DNA of 64,000 bases from Mermis nigrescens (GCA_036768485.1 JAVLUZ010000154.1:47663786-47727785); one strand, 5' to 3'; shown: positions 10,701-23,371, counted from the first letter of the stretch. The notes: generated from the letters alone by a model not told the origin. Numbers and translations are program-made.

Positions 10701-13700
10701 TCAAGCACTTTTGCAAGAAACTGATCTCGGTTCAATATGTTTAGGAGGCTTTAACCTGACTTCAATATTTAAACAAACTTGGCCAGGTGTAAGCCTGGCT
10801 TAAGCTAGGCTCAAGCCAGGCTTAAACCGAGCTTAAGCCTGGCCACGTATGTTTAAACATTGAAGTTAGGCTGGAGCTGGTTTAAGCCTAAACATATCGA
10901 AACCGGACCCTGGTGTTCCAGGGACAAAGAACCCCAATCCCCACGCACATGCATGGTCCAAATTTCGACCCACTATGCTCCTCGCGTCCACGTGTGGCGC
11001 TGAGATTAAAGACCTTTAATATCAATAGCTTGTATCAGACATTGTAAAAGCTCAAAACTTTGCCAATTTCGTTAGGATGCCTTAATTTTTAGCGCCAAAA
11101 ATGACAAAAAAGCAACCAATAAATGGACAAAAATAGTTTTTTGCCGAAAATCGAGGAAGGTCAAAACTGTCTGACTTTGGGGGATGGGGTACGACTTTGG
11201 GAGGAAATTCCCCACAGATTTTACTTTTTCGGCTCGTATACATACTTAACAGATTTAGCTAACTTTGAAGTGATTATTCGGATTCGTGTTGATCCGCTCG
11301 GCGTAGTAGATCAAAGCGGCGAAAATGACGACGCCGAGTATTAGGAAGAATACGAGCAGCATCAATTCCTTGGCGCTCGCCCTGAAAGTGTGCAAGAGAA
11401 TTTTGAGTCCGGACGAGTGCTGCGTCAGCTTGAACAATCGCGTGATGCGGATGATGCTGAAGAATTCCAAATCCGCCTTGGCGTCCATCAAACTGAACAC
11501 CATGTCGATGTAGAACGAAGTGGTGGCGACGATATCGATTATGTTGACCGGATTTTTGAAATAGTGAAACTTGTTCGGGCAAAATATGAATCGCATGAAT
11601 AATTCGAAAGTGAACCAAATATTGCAAATTATTTCTATGTGCCTGAACGCCTGGTGAACGCGCGTGTTCGATTTGTCGATGTGGTACGAGTTCCGGTGCC
11701 GATTTCTGGGCCTGGGAGGCCCGAATCCGTAGGCACTGCCGCTTAAACTGCCGCTCGGATTATCGTTCGAAAAAATCGATTTTTTCTCGTCCGATCGACT
11801 ACTGTACATTGACGAGCTAACGTCCTTTGGTCCTGTGTGATTGTGGTCGAGCAAAAGGTCAAGCGAGGGATACAGCGAATCGAGCACCGGGACGCGAAAA
11901 TCCGGATGGGTTTTCAGGCAAAAGCATATGATGGATATGAGTAGGAAAAATATGGAGACGACGGCGATAATCTGGAAAATGAGCTTTTTTCAATAAATGC
12001 AAAAAATGCATAAACGAACAAGAACGCAAAAAAAGTAAATTTGAGAAATGGATTCGAAGATAGAAAAAATTGAATACTCGTGTATTTCGTGCGATAAAAG
12101 ACGTAATTTCGCTACATAATCACGAGAGCTTACGAGGTATATAACAAGCCCACTTTCCATTGAACTGGTTTTAAGATGAATTCATCGCTAAATTAATTTA
12201 AATATCTTTTTTCAACGATTAAATAAACGCGTCAACCGGATGAGGACAGTAATCGAGTAAACATGAGGTTTGAATAACAGTCATTTGGCGGATGATTTTT
12301 TCTGAGCATTGTAACAATATCAACAAAAAATATTTGATTGATCTTAGAAAATCCTTGAAAAATTCAATAATACGAATGACCTATCAAAATGCAGAAAATT
12401 TCGGCTAAACTACGATTTTTGTTACACATCAATTGTCTGTATTAAACAGTTCATAAAAAAGGTTCCGTAATTTTAAATAGTGCCCATCCGTTATCCGTGG
12501 GATATTGTAAAAAATAGAAAGGAGCTGCATTTGACTTCCTGGTAAGATTTATATTCGAGTAATGCTGTTTCCCGGAGGAACACATTTCATCGGATGCTCG
12601 TATTCGCTTATTTAATTTTGGATATACAGGCGGTCATTCCGAGACAGATACGGGTTAAAGCTAATGAAGAACTTATTCTAGTTTGCCCGAGGGGAGACTT
12701 TACATACGCGAAGACTAATGAATCTGACATTTTGTGGCCTAATTCCAGCATGTTGTCCAACACTATTTGCTTCATTTCGTTTTACGTCGATTTTCTGTGA
12801 AAACGATAAAAATGTATTCTTCACGAAATTTTTTTCATTTAATCCCGTACATATCGATTAGAATTACGACAAAAAGCTGGTATGCAGATATTGCGCAAGT
12901 TTGCTTGCCGCGCGCTGCAAACTGCTAATAACTTTAAGCATGACAAAAACGTCGCAACAAAAGAAAGTTTGTATAAAATATAAAATATATAAAATAATAT
13001 AGAATATAAAAAGGATAATTTATAAAATTCATATTTATATTTTATATAGCATATAAAATATAAGTATATAATATATGAAATATATTAAAAAACAAAGGGA
13101 CTGACGATAATGCATTAGAAGTATTTTGCAGAAAGTATGTCCTACTACTGTCTATTCGAATCCATGCAAGCTATTCTTCCAAACTTTAATTGTTTTAGCA
13201 AGAAGAACTACAGCCAGAAAACTTATCGTGGTATAATTGAAGAAACAAACAATAAAAAAGGACTCATGCAGTGTTTTTTTGTACAAGGTCCGTTTGTACA
13301 TGTACAAAGATGGTCCCCAAAAGTCTTTGTTTATTTTGTACACACAAATTTTTAGGTACTATAATATGGTACAGTAGCGATTTTAGTGTGGTAAAAACAG
13401 AATTTTCGACTTTTGGTAGTGTATTTTAGCTAATTTCTGAGTCTCTAAGGGCATAAATCACTAAGAATAGTCTTAAATGGCGCAAAGCGCCGAAAAATTT
13501 GACATTTTTCCTTTTGAAATGCAATTTCTGCCAATATAAAGATATATAGAACGCACAATTACTCATTTCGGCGCGAAGCGCCGAAAATTTATGCGAATTT
13601 TGGACCTTTTTTGCAATTTTTGTCTTAGAAATCTTTTTATTTGTACAAAGACGGTCCCGGAAAGTCTTTGTACATCGGGAAAAATCTTTGTAATGACTAA

Positions 13701-16700
13701 TTTATTATTCACTTAATCAAATCGTCTATCAGTATATCTAACTTCTAACATTCTTGACTAATTTGCGTATCCTTGTCGATAGAATGTTTATATGATTTCC
13801 CATCCTCTCACTGTTCATTAATTTTTTACGCACCTAAGATCTATGAGTGTTTCAACCTGAATGTATGTGCCCAAACTTAATTTTGAAATTTTTTAAATTC
13901 AGGCTTACATTCTTCTCTTTTTGACAACGACAATATGTTTAACAAACTGTCAATTTTAAGCTGATTCGCTTTTATTTCGTTGGAGAAAAGAACAAATTGT
14001 TTAGAAAGTTGGGACAGAATGGCTTTTAAAATTCAAAGCAATATACTAGAAAAGTATGTAGCAATTGCAAAAGATCAATTAAAACAGCTGCCTTTCGTTT
14101 TCCAACAAAACGTTTTTAGGTACTTCCCTGCCCTGTATAAAAGTAGCGATGCTAGTCCCAGATGCTATATTTTGACAGAATCGATAAATCAATTTTCAGC
14201 GACGGTTCTCTGCATTATACTGATATTACTTTGAAAAACTAGTTTTCGAAATAAGCACTAAGAAAAGCGGGTGAATGAAAAACGATATGGCGAAATGCAA
14301 ATCGTTACACGTCACAGCACATACATAAAATTACTCAAGCGTCAAATAAAGTAAAATAAATAAATTAAATAAAATAAAATAACACTTTTGCAGAATAAAA
14401 TAAATTCATTAAAAATAAGATGAAATAACTCATTCCTGCGTGACGCTGAATTTGAATTTGGATGTAAATTTTATTTTAGTTTAATGCAAAAATTAGACAC
14501 ATTTCATAAATTAAAATTGAATGCAGATAAAATTAAAATTTCGTTACTTGCGTAAGCAAAAACTACAAAAGATATCGAGTGCATTGTTTAATCATGTAAA
14601 AGAACATGGTAAACTACATTGCTTGTCATATTTCTCAGACGTTTGGAATCCGAGATTAAACGATTTCAGAACTAAATTTTCAAAAAAATTTTAGGCATGC
14701 GATCGTCTGAAATGGATGAAAACTGAACAAAAACATTTCAAGTTCTCAAAATGTCATACTTATTAATTGATATTTTTGAAAGATACTATCATACCTTAGC
14801 CAACTGGGACGAGCCTGGATCATCGAATAAGGGCCACATCCTAGGTTTGATCTTTTGCCACCAGCTCAAGCTTCCATTTAAATAATCCTCTTCATACCCG
14901 AATTTTCTGTACACAACCTCGTCGTTAGGTGTATCCATATCTCCTTCTAATTTATCCAAAACTTCCAATACTTCTTGAGTGTCTCGATGTTGAGTGTAGG
15001 TCATCCAGCAACATGGTTCTACTTCATTAGCATCTATGCCCCAATACTAAAGAGAAATATATACAAGCAAAAAAATATGGTCGATTGAAAATTCTAATGA
15101 ATGGTTAAAGTCAATAAGTTTAAAAGTGCTCACCGGAAGCATCCTGGGCACAAATGACTAATTTATACGATACATTATGGAATTTAATGGAACAAGATGC
15201 AAAAAAACGCGAAAACATGGCAGAAGAGTTTTGAGCCTGAGGGTGTTAATTAATTCTTAATAAAATTGAGTCTATAATATGATTCTTAAGAACTTTTTGG
15301 AGATAAATCTATGCTGATTTTTTGCTGCAAAATTTGATTTGAGCGCATTTACCATAGCTCTTGCTCAGCAAATCGGTTAGAGAAATTTTTTTAAATTTTT
15401 TTTATTTTCTTTCGCTTTAAATTCGCACTCGTTATGTATTCTTATTTATTACTCGAAAAAATTTCAAACATTGGCAATTGATGCATTTTGGAAATAGCCG
15501 ACGTCGAAATTTTAAGTCTAGACCACCATGGACGGGATTTGACTGGGGGAGTCTGAGTTATATCTAACAATTCTTGAATGTAAAAAAAAGATCCGAAAAT
15601 TGGTGTTAGTAAAAACGCTATTTTTCGTCGTTTCTCATCAGCTCTATCCATTGAATTGCAAAAAAACCGAAATTTAAAATTTTAATTCTGGGAGACTTTC
15701 GAATTTTAGTTGGGTCTTTTGCATTCTGCGGGTACCAGTCCAGACCGCCTGATCCCCAAGTCCGTGTATGGTCTAACCAGAGATGCCTATCGACGTCAGC
15801 ATCCACAGTCTGCTTCACACATGTTTGGGCATAAAGTTTAAAAACTATGTCAGACAATAAGCCGACAGATTGTGATTATAGCATTGATTTGATGTATAAT
15901 TATCGTAATCCGTCGGCTAACTTTCGAAAAAATTATTAAAATTTATGCCCAAACTTATGTGAAACAGACTATAGAAGCCCTAAAAAGGCAAATAGGGTAA
16001 AATTTTAGGCGAAAATGAGTCTAAAATAAATAAAAGTAAAAATGTTCCTGTGAGAGGGCTCTGAAGTAACCAGAAATGTTGAATTAAGGCAGTTTTCACA
16101 CTAATCTAGTAATTGCATTAATTTTTCAGGCCATTTTAGCTTCTGCAGCTGAACTAGGTTCTAGTTGGGTCGACCTTACAGACCGGTCTAGACATCTAAA
16201 AGGAGAGAAACAATAATTTTTTTGGAAGTACGACCAGCTAAGGCCAAAAAGGGACAAAACTTTTTGCAAAAGAGCTTAAAACCACACAAATTGTAGATTT
16301 CATATGATAGTATCATTTCAACATTTGCCCTTGTTTCTAGGTCCAATTTTGCTCGATAAAGCTGCCCGACTATCCCTACAGGCCAGCTACGCTTAGCATA
16401 TACGTATGTTCGAAAGTCAACTCAGACGGAAATTTGCGCAAAAAAAGCAAGTTTTTGCCTACCTTTTAATGGCAGTCGAAATATCTGACTTAGAATTTTT
16501 TAACCTGCTGGCCCCCTCTATGAAATAAAACCCTGTTTACGGGCTTGAATGATTTAATTTGTTTTAATCTCAAATAAAATATTTAAATTTTAGATGTAGA
16601 ACTCGCATTTGCGAAAAGAGTCAATCATGTTTTTAACTGATTAAATAAAAAATCAAATATTATTTATTGATCTGTTTGACATTATTACTGATATAGCATC

Positions 16701-17285
16701 GAAACTTCCGATCGAGGCTAACAAGTGAGCGTAAAATTGAGTCCTACTATAGATGCACAGCATGGCTGATCCGGGGGTTCAGCCGGTCTGATAGGAGACA
16801 GTTAAAACGCCTTTTTGGGCCAATATGATCTCAAAACTGATATAGATGCTAAAATTGCATTAAAAGTACATTTTGTCTGCTCTATTCCAAGCATTTTTGA
16901 AGAAAATTTTCGATTCGCATCCATTTTTAGCCTTCATTTTGCCTCATTTCTCCCACAAAATTTTCAATTTTCCTGACCCCGACCCCCATGTGCATGTCTG
17001 GTTAAGCAGTAGGTTGAATATATCACTAACTTTCAGTTCTTCTTCGAACAACGGACCACAAACGTCGAGCGGATAATGCAATTTGCCCGACCGGTAATAA
17101 TTTAGAATTTGAGCAAAAACTCCGGGGTGCCTGTCGAAAAAATATTCGTTCAGCACCGGGTCATAGTTGGCCAAGCTGGTGGTCAATTTAGACAGCCGAG
17201 TGGCCGGAATTTTTTTCAACGTATGCTTGTACGTTTCGTGCCTGACGCCACCTACGTTCAAAATTACGCGGTATTCGGCGTCCAT
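7368..17285 (-). CDS. Shaw: Shaw: Kv3-type voltage-gated potassium channel (spliced)
   Basis: Joined exons 17285-17031, 15046-14795, 11971-11264, 8200-8171, 8108-8089 and 7764-7368 (complement) keep one open frame of 553 codons; all phases match. The product is a plasma-membrane delayed-rectifier K+ channel subunit acting as a tetramer. Order: T1 tetramerisation domain ([32 protein letters not shown], then [14 protein letters not shown]), S1 ([18 protein letters not shown]), a long S1-S2 loop, S2-S3, S4 ([18 protein letters not shown]), S5, pore helix and filter (LWWAVVTMTTVGYGD), S6 with the PVPVIVSNF hinge, and a short basic/Gln-rich tail. The start ATG gives [13 protein letters not shown], close to the known insect N terminus. 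The S1-S2 loop is longer than usual for Shaw. Upstream non-coding exons were not identified. Identity is firm from T1 and S6. Confidence 0.94.
8089..8108 (-). CDS. Shaw: Shaw microexon 5 (20 nt, selectivity filter)
   Basis: Acceptor TATATTTTTAG and donor GG|GTAAGTGT bound 20 nt encoding VTMTTV plus the first two bases of the filter glycine. Entry phase 0, exit phase 2. The preceding intron is only 62 nt. The split glycine codon is completed by the first T of exon 6. Confidence 0.9.
8171..8200 (-). CDS. Shaw: Shaw microexon 4 (30 nt, pore helix)
   Basis: Acceptor TTCTTTTTTAG and donor GTG|GTAAGTAT bound 30 nt encoding [10 protein letters not shown], the turret end and pore helix. Phase is 0 at both ends. 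It fits exactly between NNHFK of exon 3 and VTMTTVG of exon 5. Confidence 0.9.
8291..8443. mobile_element. MITE fragment (family B) in Shaw intron 3
   Basis: It starts CATACATGGGCAG, shares the internal block ATGTTACTAAAAATAGAATT with the copy at 9183-9432 and ends CCACGTGTG. No clean target duplication is visible. It lies 90 bp from microexon 4. Confidence 0.6.
8680..8935. mobile_element. MITE family C copy, diverged
   Basis: GTGGCCGGTCAGGGAGTCAGG opens a copy whose interior (AGCTAAAATAGTCTTTGAAA, TTTCTGGTC, CACTTTTGC) follows the family C order seen intact at 16747-17004. Confidence 0.5.
9183..9432. mobile_element. MITE family B, 250 bp, with 8-bp TSD
   Basis: Termini are CATGCATGGGCAGC and CCACGTGTG. 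It is flanked by GTCATGAC (9175-9182) and GTTATGAC (9433-9440), a 7/8-match 8-bp target duplication typical of hAT-type insertion. The left terminus matches the reverse of MITE family A, so A and B share mobilising ends. Confidence 0.75.
9440..10015. mobile_element. Two MITE family C copies in inverted orientation
   Basis: 9440-9735 is a reverse copy (CCAGACATGCATTCGGGG to GGCCATGCTGTGCATG). 9748-10012 is a forward copy (GCTGCACAGCATGGCCGG to CCCATGCGCATGTCTGG). They face each other about 10 bp apart, giving a ~570-bp inverted repeat in Shaw intron 3. Confidence 0.65.
10097..10357 (+). mobile_element. MITE family A copy with degraded 8-bp TSD
   Basis: Ends CACCACGTGGG and GTGCTGTCCACCTATG. 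Flanks GTTGGATA (10089-10096) and GTTCGACA (10358-10365) match at 6 of 8 bases. The interior shares CAGAATTCA, TTTCGCGATTTTTTTG and CCATACCACCATTTTTAAG with copies at 27443, 33297 and 57464. Confidence 0.65.
10727..10908. repeat. ~180-bp imperfect palindrome (foldback element)
   Basis: CTCGGTTCAATATGTTTAGG on the left mirrors CCTAAACATATCGAAACCG on the right. Inside, GACTTCAATATTTAAACA mirrors TGTTTAAACATTGAAGTTA, and the centre is a run of AAGCCTGGCTTAAGC-type words. The whole can fold into one long hairpin. It lies within Shaw intron 3. Confidence 0.7.
11264..11971 (-). CDS. Shaw: Shaw coding exon 3 (S1 to S5)
   Basis: 708 nt, 236 codons, phase 0 at both ends: acceptor TTTTCCAG|ATTATC, donor TTCAAA|GTTAGC. 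It encodes S1, an extended polar S1-S2 loop rich in Ser/Arg/Asn, S2 ([19 protein letters not shown]), S3, S4 and S5 ([18 protein letters not shown]), then [15 protein letters not shown]. The S4 end reads KLTQHSS, where KLTRHSS is usual. Confidence 0.94.
12960..13100. repeat. AT-rich simple sequence
   Basis: TATAAAATATA-type low-complexity tract in Shaw intron 2. Confidence 0.8.
13300..13675 (+). mobile_element. MITE family D (~376 bp)
   Basis: It is bounded by ATGTACAAAGATGGTCCCC and, inverted, ATGTACAAAGACTTTCCGG. Each terminus is itself nearly palindromic (TACAAAGA...TCTTTGTA). Inside are two GGCGC-GAA-GCGCC hairpins (13479, 13570). A second full copy lies in the opposite orientation at 39644-40020. 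There is no coding capacity. It sits in Shaw intron 2. Confidence 0.75.
14340..14420. repeat. AAATA-type microsatellite
   Basis: Run of AATAAA/TAAAATAAAAT units in Shaw intron 2. Confidence 0.75.
14795..15046 (-). CDS. Shaw: Shaw coding exon 2 (T1 end to S1)
   Basis: 252 nt, 84 codons, phase 0 at both ends: acceptor TCTCTTTAG|TATTGG, donor GCTAAG|GTATGA. It encodes [17 protein letters not shown], the rest of T1 including the zinc-site Cys pair typical of Shaw/Shab/Shal-type T1, and the linker ending SQLAK just before S1. Confidence 0.93.
15806..15971. mobile_element. TA-flanked palindromic MITE (mariner type)
   Basis: It has inverted ends of the TAGTCTG(T/C)TTCACA type with GGGCATAAA just inside each end, and a core GCCGAC...GTCGGC. 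The right end is CAGACTA followed by TA. It is the same family as 53120-53285, 55009-55177 and 59071-59234. Confidence 0.7.
16747..17004 (+). mobile_element. MITE family C beside Shaw exon 1 donor
   Basis: A complete family C copy from ATGCACAGCATGGCTGATCC to CCCATGTGCATGTCTGG, about 260 bp. Inverted termini are of the form (C)ATGCACA..CATGG. Its right end is 26 bp from the Shaw T1 exon donor (17030). Confidence 0.75.
17031..17285 (-). CDS. Shaw: Shaw coding exon 1 (T1 domain, start codon)
   Basis: 255 nt, 85 codons, exit phase 0, donor AAA|GTTAGT. It encodes the first part of the T1/BTB domain, from [13 protein letters not shown] to [12 protein letters not shown] ~260-bp MITE begins 26 bp beyond the donor. 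Confidence 0.93.
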
Positions 17286-20200
17286 CCCAATTTTTTCGGC
17301 CGGTCAGCTGAGCATTCGTTTGGCCTAGATTTACGATTAGAATCGACTCCCTTTTTTCGATTTCAAAAGTCAATAAATTAATTTTCCACTTTTGTCCATA
17401 TTAGTGGATTTTATTCTTCGAGCAACAGCCCAAAAATACTCCTGTTCTAAGCAATAAATGGCAGTGCATCGATATTGCGACTTCTTTATCCATCATATTC
17501 ACATCGAAACGCTCGACTGTCGCCCGTAGCTTAAAAAGCGGTACACTTTTAGAAGCTAACGTAATAAAATGGCTAAAAATATGAATAAGCGATAGAATAT
17601 CCGTAAACTACTCGATACCCGAATGAGCTGCGCGTAGCACTTTTGTGCTCGCTTGTTTTAAATTGGTGGTCCAAACTTCAAATCCTTTTTTGTCATTATT
17701 TGGATCCGATGTGAGCTTAAAATCTATTTATAGTCGTATTCGGCGCGACACCTTTTAGAAGTAGAAGCGGAAATAGAAGAAAAAAGCTGCGCTTTATTTC
17801 GACCATGGACTAATGAGATCGCGATACGTTTGCACGTAGCGCAATAACGAATTTTCGTTAAATTAAGAAAAAGAGTACACCTAATATGTTTGATTTTCAT
17901 AAATTTCCTTTTTCGGAATGTTCGTACTCTATCCACTTCTTATAACCGTTTGGCTTAATTGCGTTTGTTAAACAAGCTGAGAAACGGCACAACGCTTTCG
18001 GATGACGCACAAACTGCACATATGTAGCTCATTTCTCAGTCACACATCATTAATTTTTTAGAGTCTATAAAACGAGCTGATTCTTTTTCTTAGGCTCGAT
18101 TTGCATTTGAGCTAAATTATACCTACATTAATTGTCGGAAGCGCGTCAAATGATTATTATTTTTATTTTGATCGAAAATCGTTGCGTTTCGTGTCCTCAT
18201 TTGCCCACATCCATCACACTGCAATCAAACTTTGCCCTATATTGCCAAAAAATGTAGGCACCGAGTTAAAAATTTGCAAAGTAGGTACATACCTACCATG
18301 TTCTATTTTCTACTTTCGTTGTTTCCGGTGAGGAACACAAGTTGGAGCATAAGTTTCGAAAACTATCTCCTAAATTAAGCTGACAGATTGCAATTATAGC
18401 ATTGATCTGATATATATATAATTATCGTATGTGTCGGCTTAATGTCGCCTAAAATTCTCAAAATTTATGCCCAGATAGACATTTGAATCAACGGATCTAC
18501 ACTAAATATGCAAAAATACTACGATTTATTAATTCAATTGATCAAAAGTAAGGGATATTAAGGATCTTAACCTGAGAGCTATTCTGTAATGTTGCCCTAT
18601 TTTTAATTACTAGGTAATATCGAGTATTAATGTCCTCCCTGCCTGCAGACCTAGCATAGGCAGGATGACTTGCGACAGCAAATTGACTTCAATAAACAAA
18701 TAGTGAAAACGAGAGAAAAAAGGAGGAGAGAGAAAAAATAATCGAGACTATTAGACGTCGCACGTATAAATAAATGATTGAAATTGATAGCTGCGTCAGC
18801 TGCGTTTTTTCCTGAATTTTTTGAATATCTTTCCAAAAATATATAGTTATGAATTATGCGATGGAAACGATTGTTAACAGAAAAGCATACAACATAAAAT
18901 ATTCTAGATAAATAGGCAGAATCACATCGAAATACGGCGTTCATAAAGTATGTATACGGTAAGAACAGAAAATTAGAACATATTACATATTTATGTACGA
19001 AATCAAACAAAATCAAATTCCTCCTTGTACATTAACAAATCTACCGAAAAGTAATTTATAAGATTTTTATACATTACTGTTGACTTGGTGCACGTGAAAT
19101 TTCCTGACTAGTAAATCACTTTAGTGGTTTTCGTCGAAAAATGACAGTCGCATGCGTGACCTTGTGCGCCATAGAAACAGATAATACATAAATCTATATT
19201 TTCCTATTATCCTAAGGACTAGGGTCGTCTTTCGAAAAAAAGAACAATAATGTACACGACATGTGCTCTAGCGGTAAGCTATAAATCACAGAAAAAGCCA
19301 TATAAAATAATGGTTATGCTTTACGCCATCGAGTGATTATGTTTGCTCGAAATGTTTTTTATAAACACTCTCTCACTTATTTTAGCGGTGCGATGCGAGT
19401 ATTAAAAGTAAAAAATCATAAAAATTTGAATTTTCGCAAAAATCAGTGTTGCTATTCTTTTCAAACCTATTGAACTATTTAGCAAATAAACTCAGTGGAA
19501 TGCATTGATTTTGAATTGGAAAATCATCGTACTCGTACACCAATTTAAAATTAATAACTCACAGACATTCTGTTAAATGAGGTCGAAGTTTGTACGAACA
19601 TTACCGTAGCTTTGCAACAAATAAATAAGACCGACTTTGTTATCAGAATCGGAGGTCAGACCGTTATTCTATGAAAAAATGACCTTCCGAAACGGAGCGT
19701 AAAGTTATCTTCCATTCCGTGAATTGAAAATGATTCCCGGCTAAAATACCGAAACGACCGTCTGGGCTTTTTGCAAGAATCGGCTTTCTTGGAAAAGAAA
19801 CCGGAAGTCCCAGGTCGCTACCATTATATCTGGAAGAGGCGATTTTTTCAGGACCACCAAGTGATTATATTAATGCACGGGATGTCGTACTACAAATATT
19901 TATGCCCGTGTGAACAGGATAAAATAAACAAAATAAACATATACAATTTTTGAAACAAATGTTTGGAATCCTTTTCCATAAACTGGTAATCAATGATTAG
20001 ATAATAATACGTGCGCCAAGATTTCTGGGTGAATAACAATTTTTTGCTAAGCCGACAAAATTTGCGTTCCGGAACGGAATTAAGATTTAATAAGAAATCA
20101 ATGTGGCGGCTTAAACGAGGTATAAAGAAGAAACAATTTCCATAATATTATAATTCTCTTAGCAAGGTCTTTTCTCGGCTGTTTTCAACGAATCAAAACT

Positions 20201-23200
20201 TATTTAAGAATGTTGTGGCGTTTACAAACGCTATACTTCAGCTTGACATTGAAATTTTTAACGCAGTTGGTGCTTGACCAAGTGCATTCGTTTAATAGTT
20301 CTAGTAGACTAATTGCGTACGCTAATACCATAAAGTAAACAATTTATTATAAAGTAATAAGAGAATATAAATTAACAAAAAATTTATTTTTTGCGCATTT
20401 TGACCCAAAAACTATTTAGAAATTTTGTTCTGCGGAGCCGATAATGCGATTCGCGAATACAAATAGTATGTCTGTGCATTTTTTAGACGATGGGAAAATG
20501 AATATTTGCATTTATTGGAAATTTTCGCGGTAGTTGGAAACAAAAAGCGAAATTCGCGAGACATTTCGCAGCTGCTGCTACTCGACTGAACGGAAAATAT
20601 TTAGCATTTATGTATGTATGTAGCACGTTTTTTAGAAGAGAAAAAATGGAAAAATTGATGTCCATTATGGTTCAACGAAAGCGGCGAAATTACCGGAATA
20701 TCATACGTATTTTCCGTATTCAGCATCTCGCCTTTCACTTATAAAAAATTAAGAGAATTAACAAGCGGTGCGATTGCGGTACAAAAGCCATGCTATCCGA
20801 CGTAAATAATTGAATATTCATCGATTCATTTGCATACAATGAATGCGCAGTAAAGACGTGGTCTTGTGCCCCTAAGCATTAACTTCATTGATCACAGTTC
20901 TTCATGGGGTGCCTCGAGAAAACACCGTTTCAAATTTGGGCGATTCGCCTTTATTGCGTGCACGAAAGCAGCATTTTTTCAAGATTTATATGCAGTTTTT
21001 AAATCAATGACATTCACGGGAATGCCCGACAATACATAAGCAGCAATAAAATTTAGAGAGGGGGCCGATGGGGCCGGATTACCAGAAATAGCACCGAAAA
21101 TTCAATTCTAGAGATCTATCGATTTTTGGGGGTTTTTCAAATTCTGGGGATGCCAGACACCCGAGACCCCCAAGCCCATGTGCTTACGCGATCCTTTGCG
21201 CCTTAATCACTAATGCAGCTGACCATCTAATCGCGGTGAATCAATGCATGTTTTTCAGGGCCGAAGTCCAAGATTAAAAAATAGTAAATGGTCATTTTGA
21301 ATAATTTTTCCCGGATATTCTTAGGCCAATTCCCTCAAAATTTCTCTAAGGGTTCATGTCCCTGGTCATTAATTTGGCAGTCCTGTATGAAAGTTTTAAA
21401 TAATCCCAGAAAAATTATATTAGATTCCAGCTTAAGTTTTAAAACATCCCGTAAAAAATGAATCTTCGAATTAATTCCGGAACTTCGACAAAACGCAGTA
21501 TAAGCTTATGGTAAAAAATGCCAGCTTAATAAGTAACATGTTTTCTAGCCAATGCAACAAAACCCGTTTCTATTCGATTTCAAAATAGTAGCGCAATTTG
21601 TCGTGAAAATGGGAAGTGCATAGCTGCGGGCTAATTACACGGGCGGATGATATTACAGAATACTCTAAAGCCGATGTTACAACATAAGCTGAAACGTGAA
21701 CTTTCGTCCCAAATTACGACCGGTCGGTTAGTTCGCTTACTAAAAGCGCGTCGAATGCAGTTTAGCTTACAGTAAGTTATGATCCGGTGTTCATGAGCCT
21801 GTCACGTTCGCGTTTCAGGGTCAACTCTGAAAGGAGCTATAGAACGTTGAAACAATTATGGTACGTAACAACGCGTAAGTTTTCCAAGCGGCCTATCGGA
21901 TTCTGAATAACTAGATTCATTAATGAGAGCTTCGAGGAAAAAAGAGTAGAGTGAAGCCGGTACACGTATAATGACTTAGCACTTCGGTTTAGAAACAATT
22001 CTGCATTCGAAATGCAATGAAGGGGAGGAACCGTAATCAATGCACCTTTTTTACATTCGTCAATGTTAGCTGGAGCTTGAGAGGAAAAAGGGTAGCTTAC
22101 CTAAGCGAATGCGCGCAGGTTTATCGAAAAAGCATTCGTTTATACGAGTACACGATTTTAAAACGTCGGAGCGCGGAATGGGCGAAAAAGGAAACAATGG
22201 GAGCTTTCAAAATTTCCGAATAACGACGCTCAAACTTTTAACAAATAACATACATACAAGGGCCCTTTATGGTACTTGCATAATGAGAAAAATGCACTTT
22301 CTTAAACGCCGCGATTTTAGTCAAAAGCGCATCGCTCGAGTATCATCTACATATTCGCCCGAGATGCTTTCATCTAGATAAAATGAGTGCAATTAATTGC
22401 TAAGCTTCCGAACAAGCTTATAGTTTATCCAGCAATCAATCTAATTTTATACTCAGCACGAAAAAAGCGACAAAGCCGGAAAAGCTTGATCACCGGCGCG
22501 AATGTTGCTTATATTTATAACTCGCAGATTTGACCGTGCCGCACGTACTAATGCAATTCGCTTAATTATTTATTATTTTATACTTCGTCAGTATAATCAG
22601 ATTTTTTGAAAAAAAGTAGTATTTAGAAAAAAATTTTCACGAACATTGTAAATCTTTCATTATCTTTTCACAATTATTGTTTCTATTTATTGCTCGGTTT
22701 TAGCGTCAGCCTTTCATGATCCGCATACGCTGTTGTTTTTCTAAATAAGATTATTTTGATTTGTCCTAAAAGTGTATAAAAAGATACAGAGACTCTCGAT
22801 TGTGTTGTAAGCCCAAAATTTTGTTTCATCGTGAATTAAATGAAAAGCAGTGCGCATCGTAGATAAATTAGATTTAATTTTTCTATTGCATTAAGAATAT
22901 GCATCTGTCTTAAACGCGAACTTGCGATTAACAGAACTAAACTTACAAGCAGAACAGCCATGATCTCGTGTAAAGTAATTGATTATGTCTGTCAAGCAGA
23001 CTTCTTAAGACAGTGATTCATGTCAATGGTTGAAAAATGTTAAAATTGACACTGATTTGCCAAGACAATGTCAGCTGACTAGTTTTATATGGAAAATACA
23101 ATTTTTTAAGGTCTTATAACAAAAGCGCGTAATTGGAAGAGCTGTGGAGGCTATTAGCTTGCATGCAGTATGGGACCAAACTTAGAGGGTTCAACAGCCT

Positions 23201-23371
23201 AGATCGCCAGAAGGGCAAATCGAAACTTATTAGTAATAATACAAATTATGGCTAACGCAAAAAAACAAAAGTGCAATAGTGCGAGATAGATTTCGACTTA
23301 AATTCATAAATTTATCTTGGTGCGCTGTATTAGCGTTTATACCTATTTGGACCATTTTGGCTCAGTAAAGC
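17286..23371. other. Shaw upstream / intergenic DNA, no gene seen
   Basis: No open frame here resembles a protein. A degraded TA-flanked MITE lies at about 18340-18480 (GCATAAGTTT, GCTGACAGATTGCAATTATA, AATTTATGCCCAG). A family A/B-like fragment lies at about 21061-21200. Upstream Shaw promoters and 5' non-coding exons must lie here or beyond but could not be pinpointed. Confidence 0.4.
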
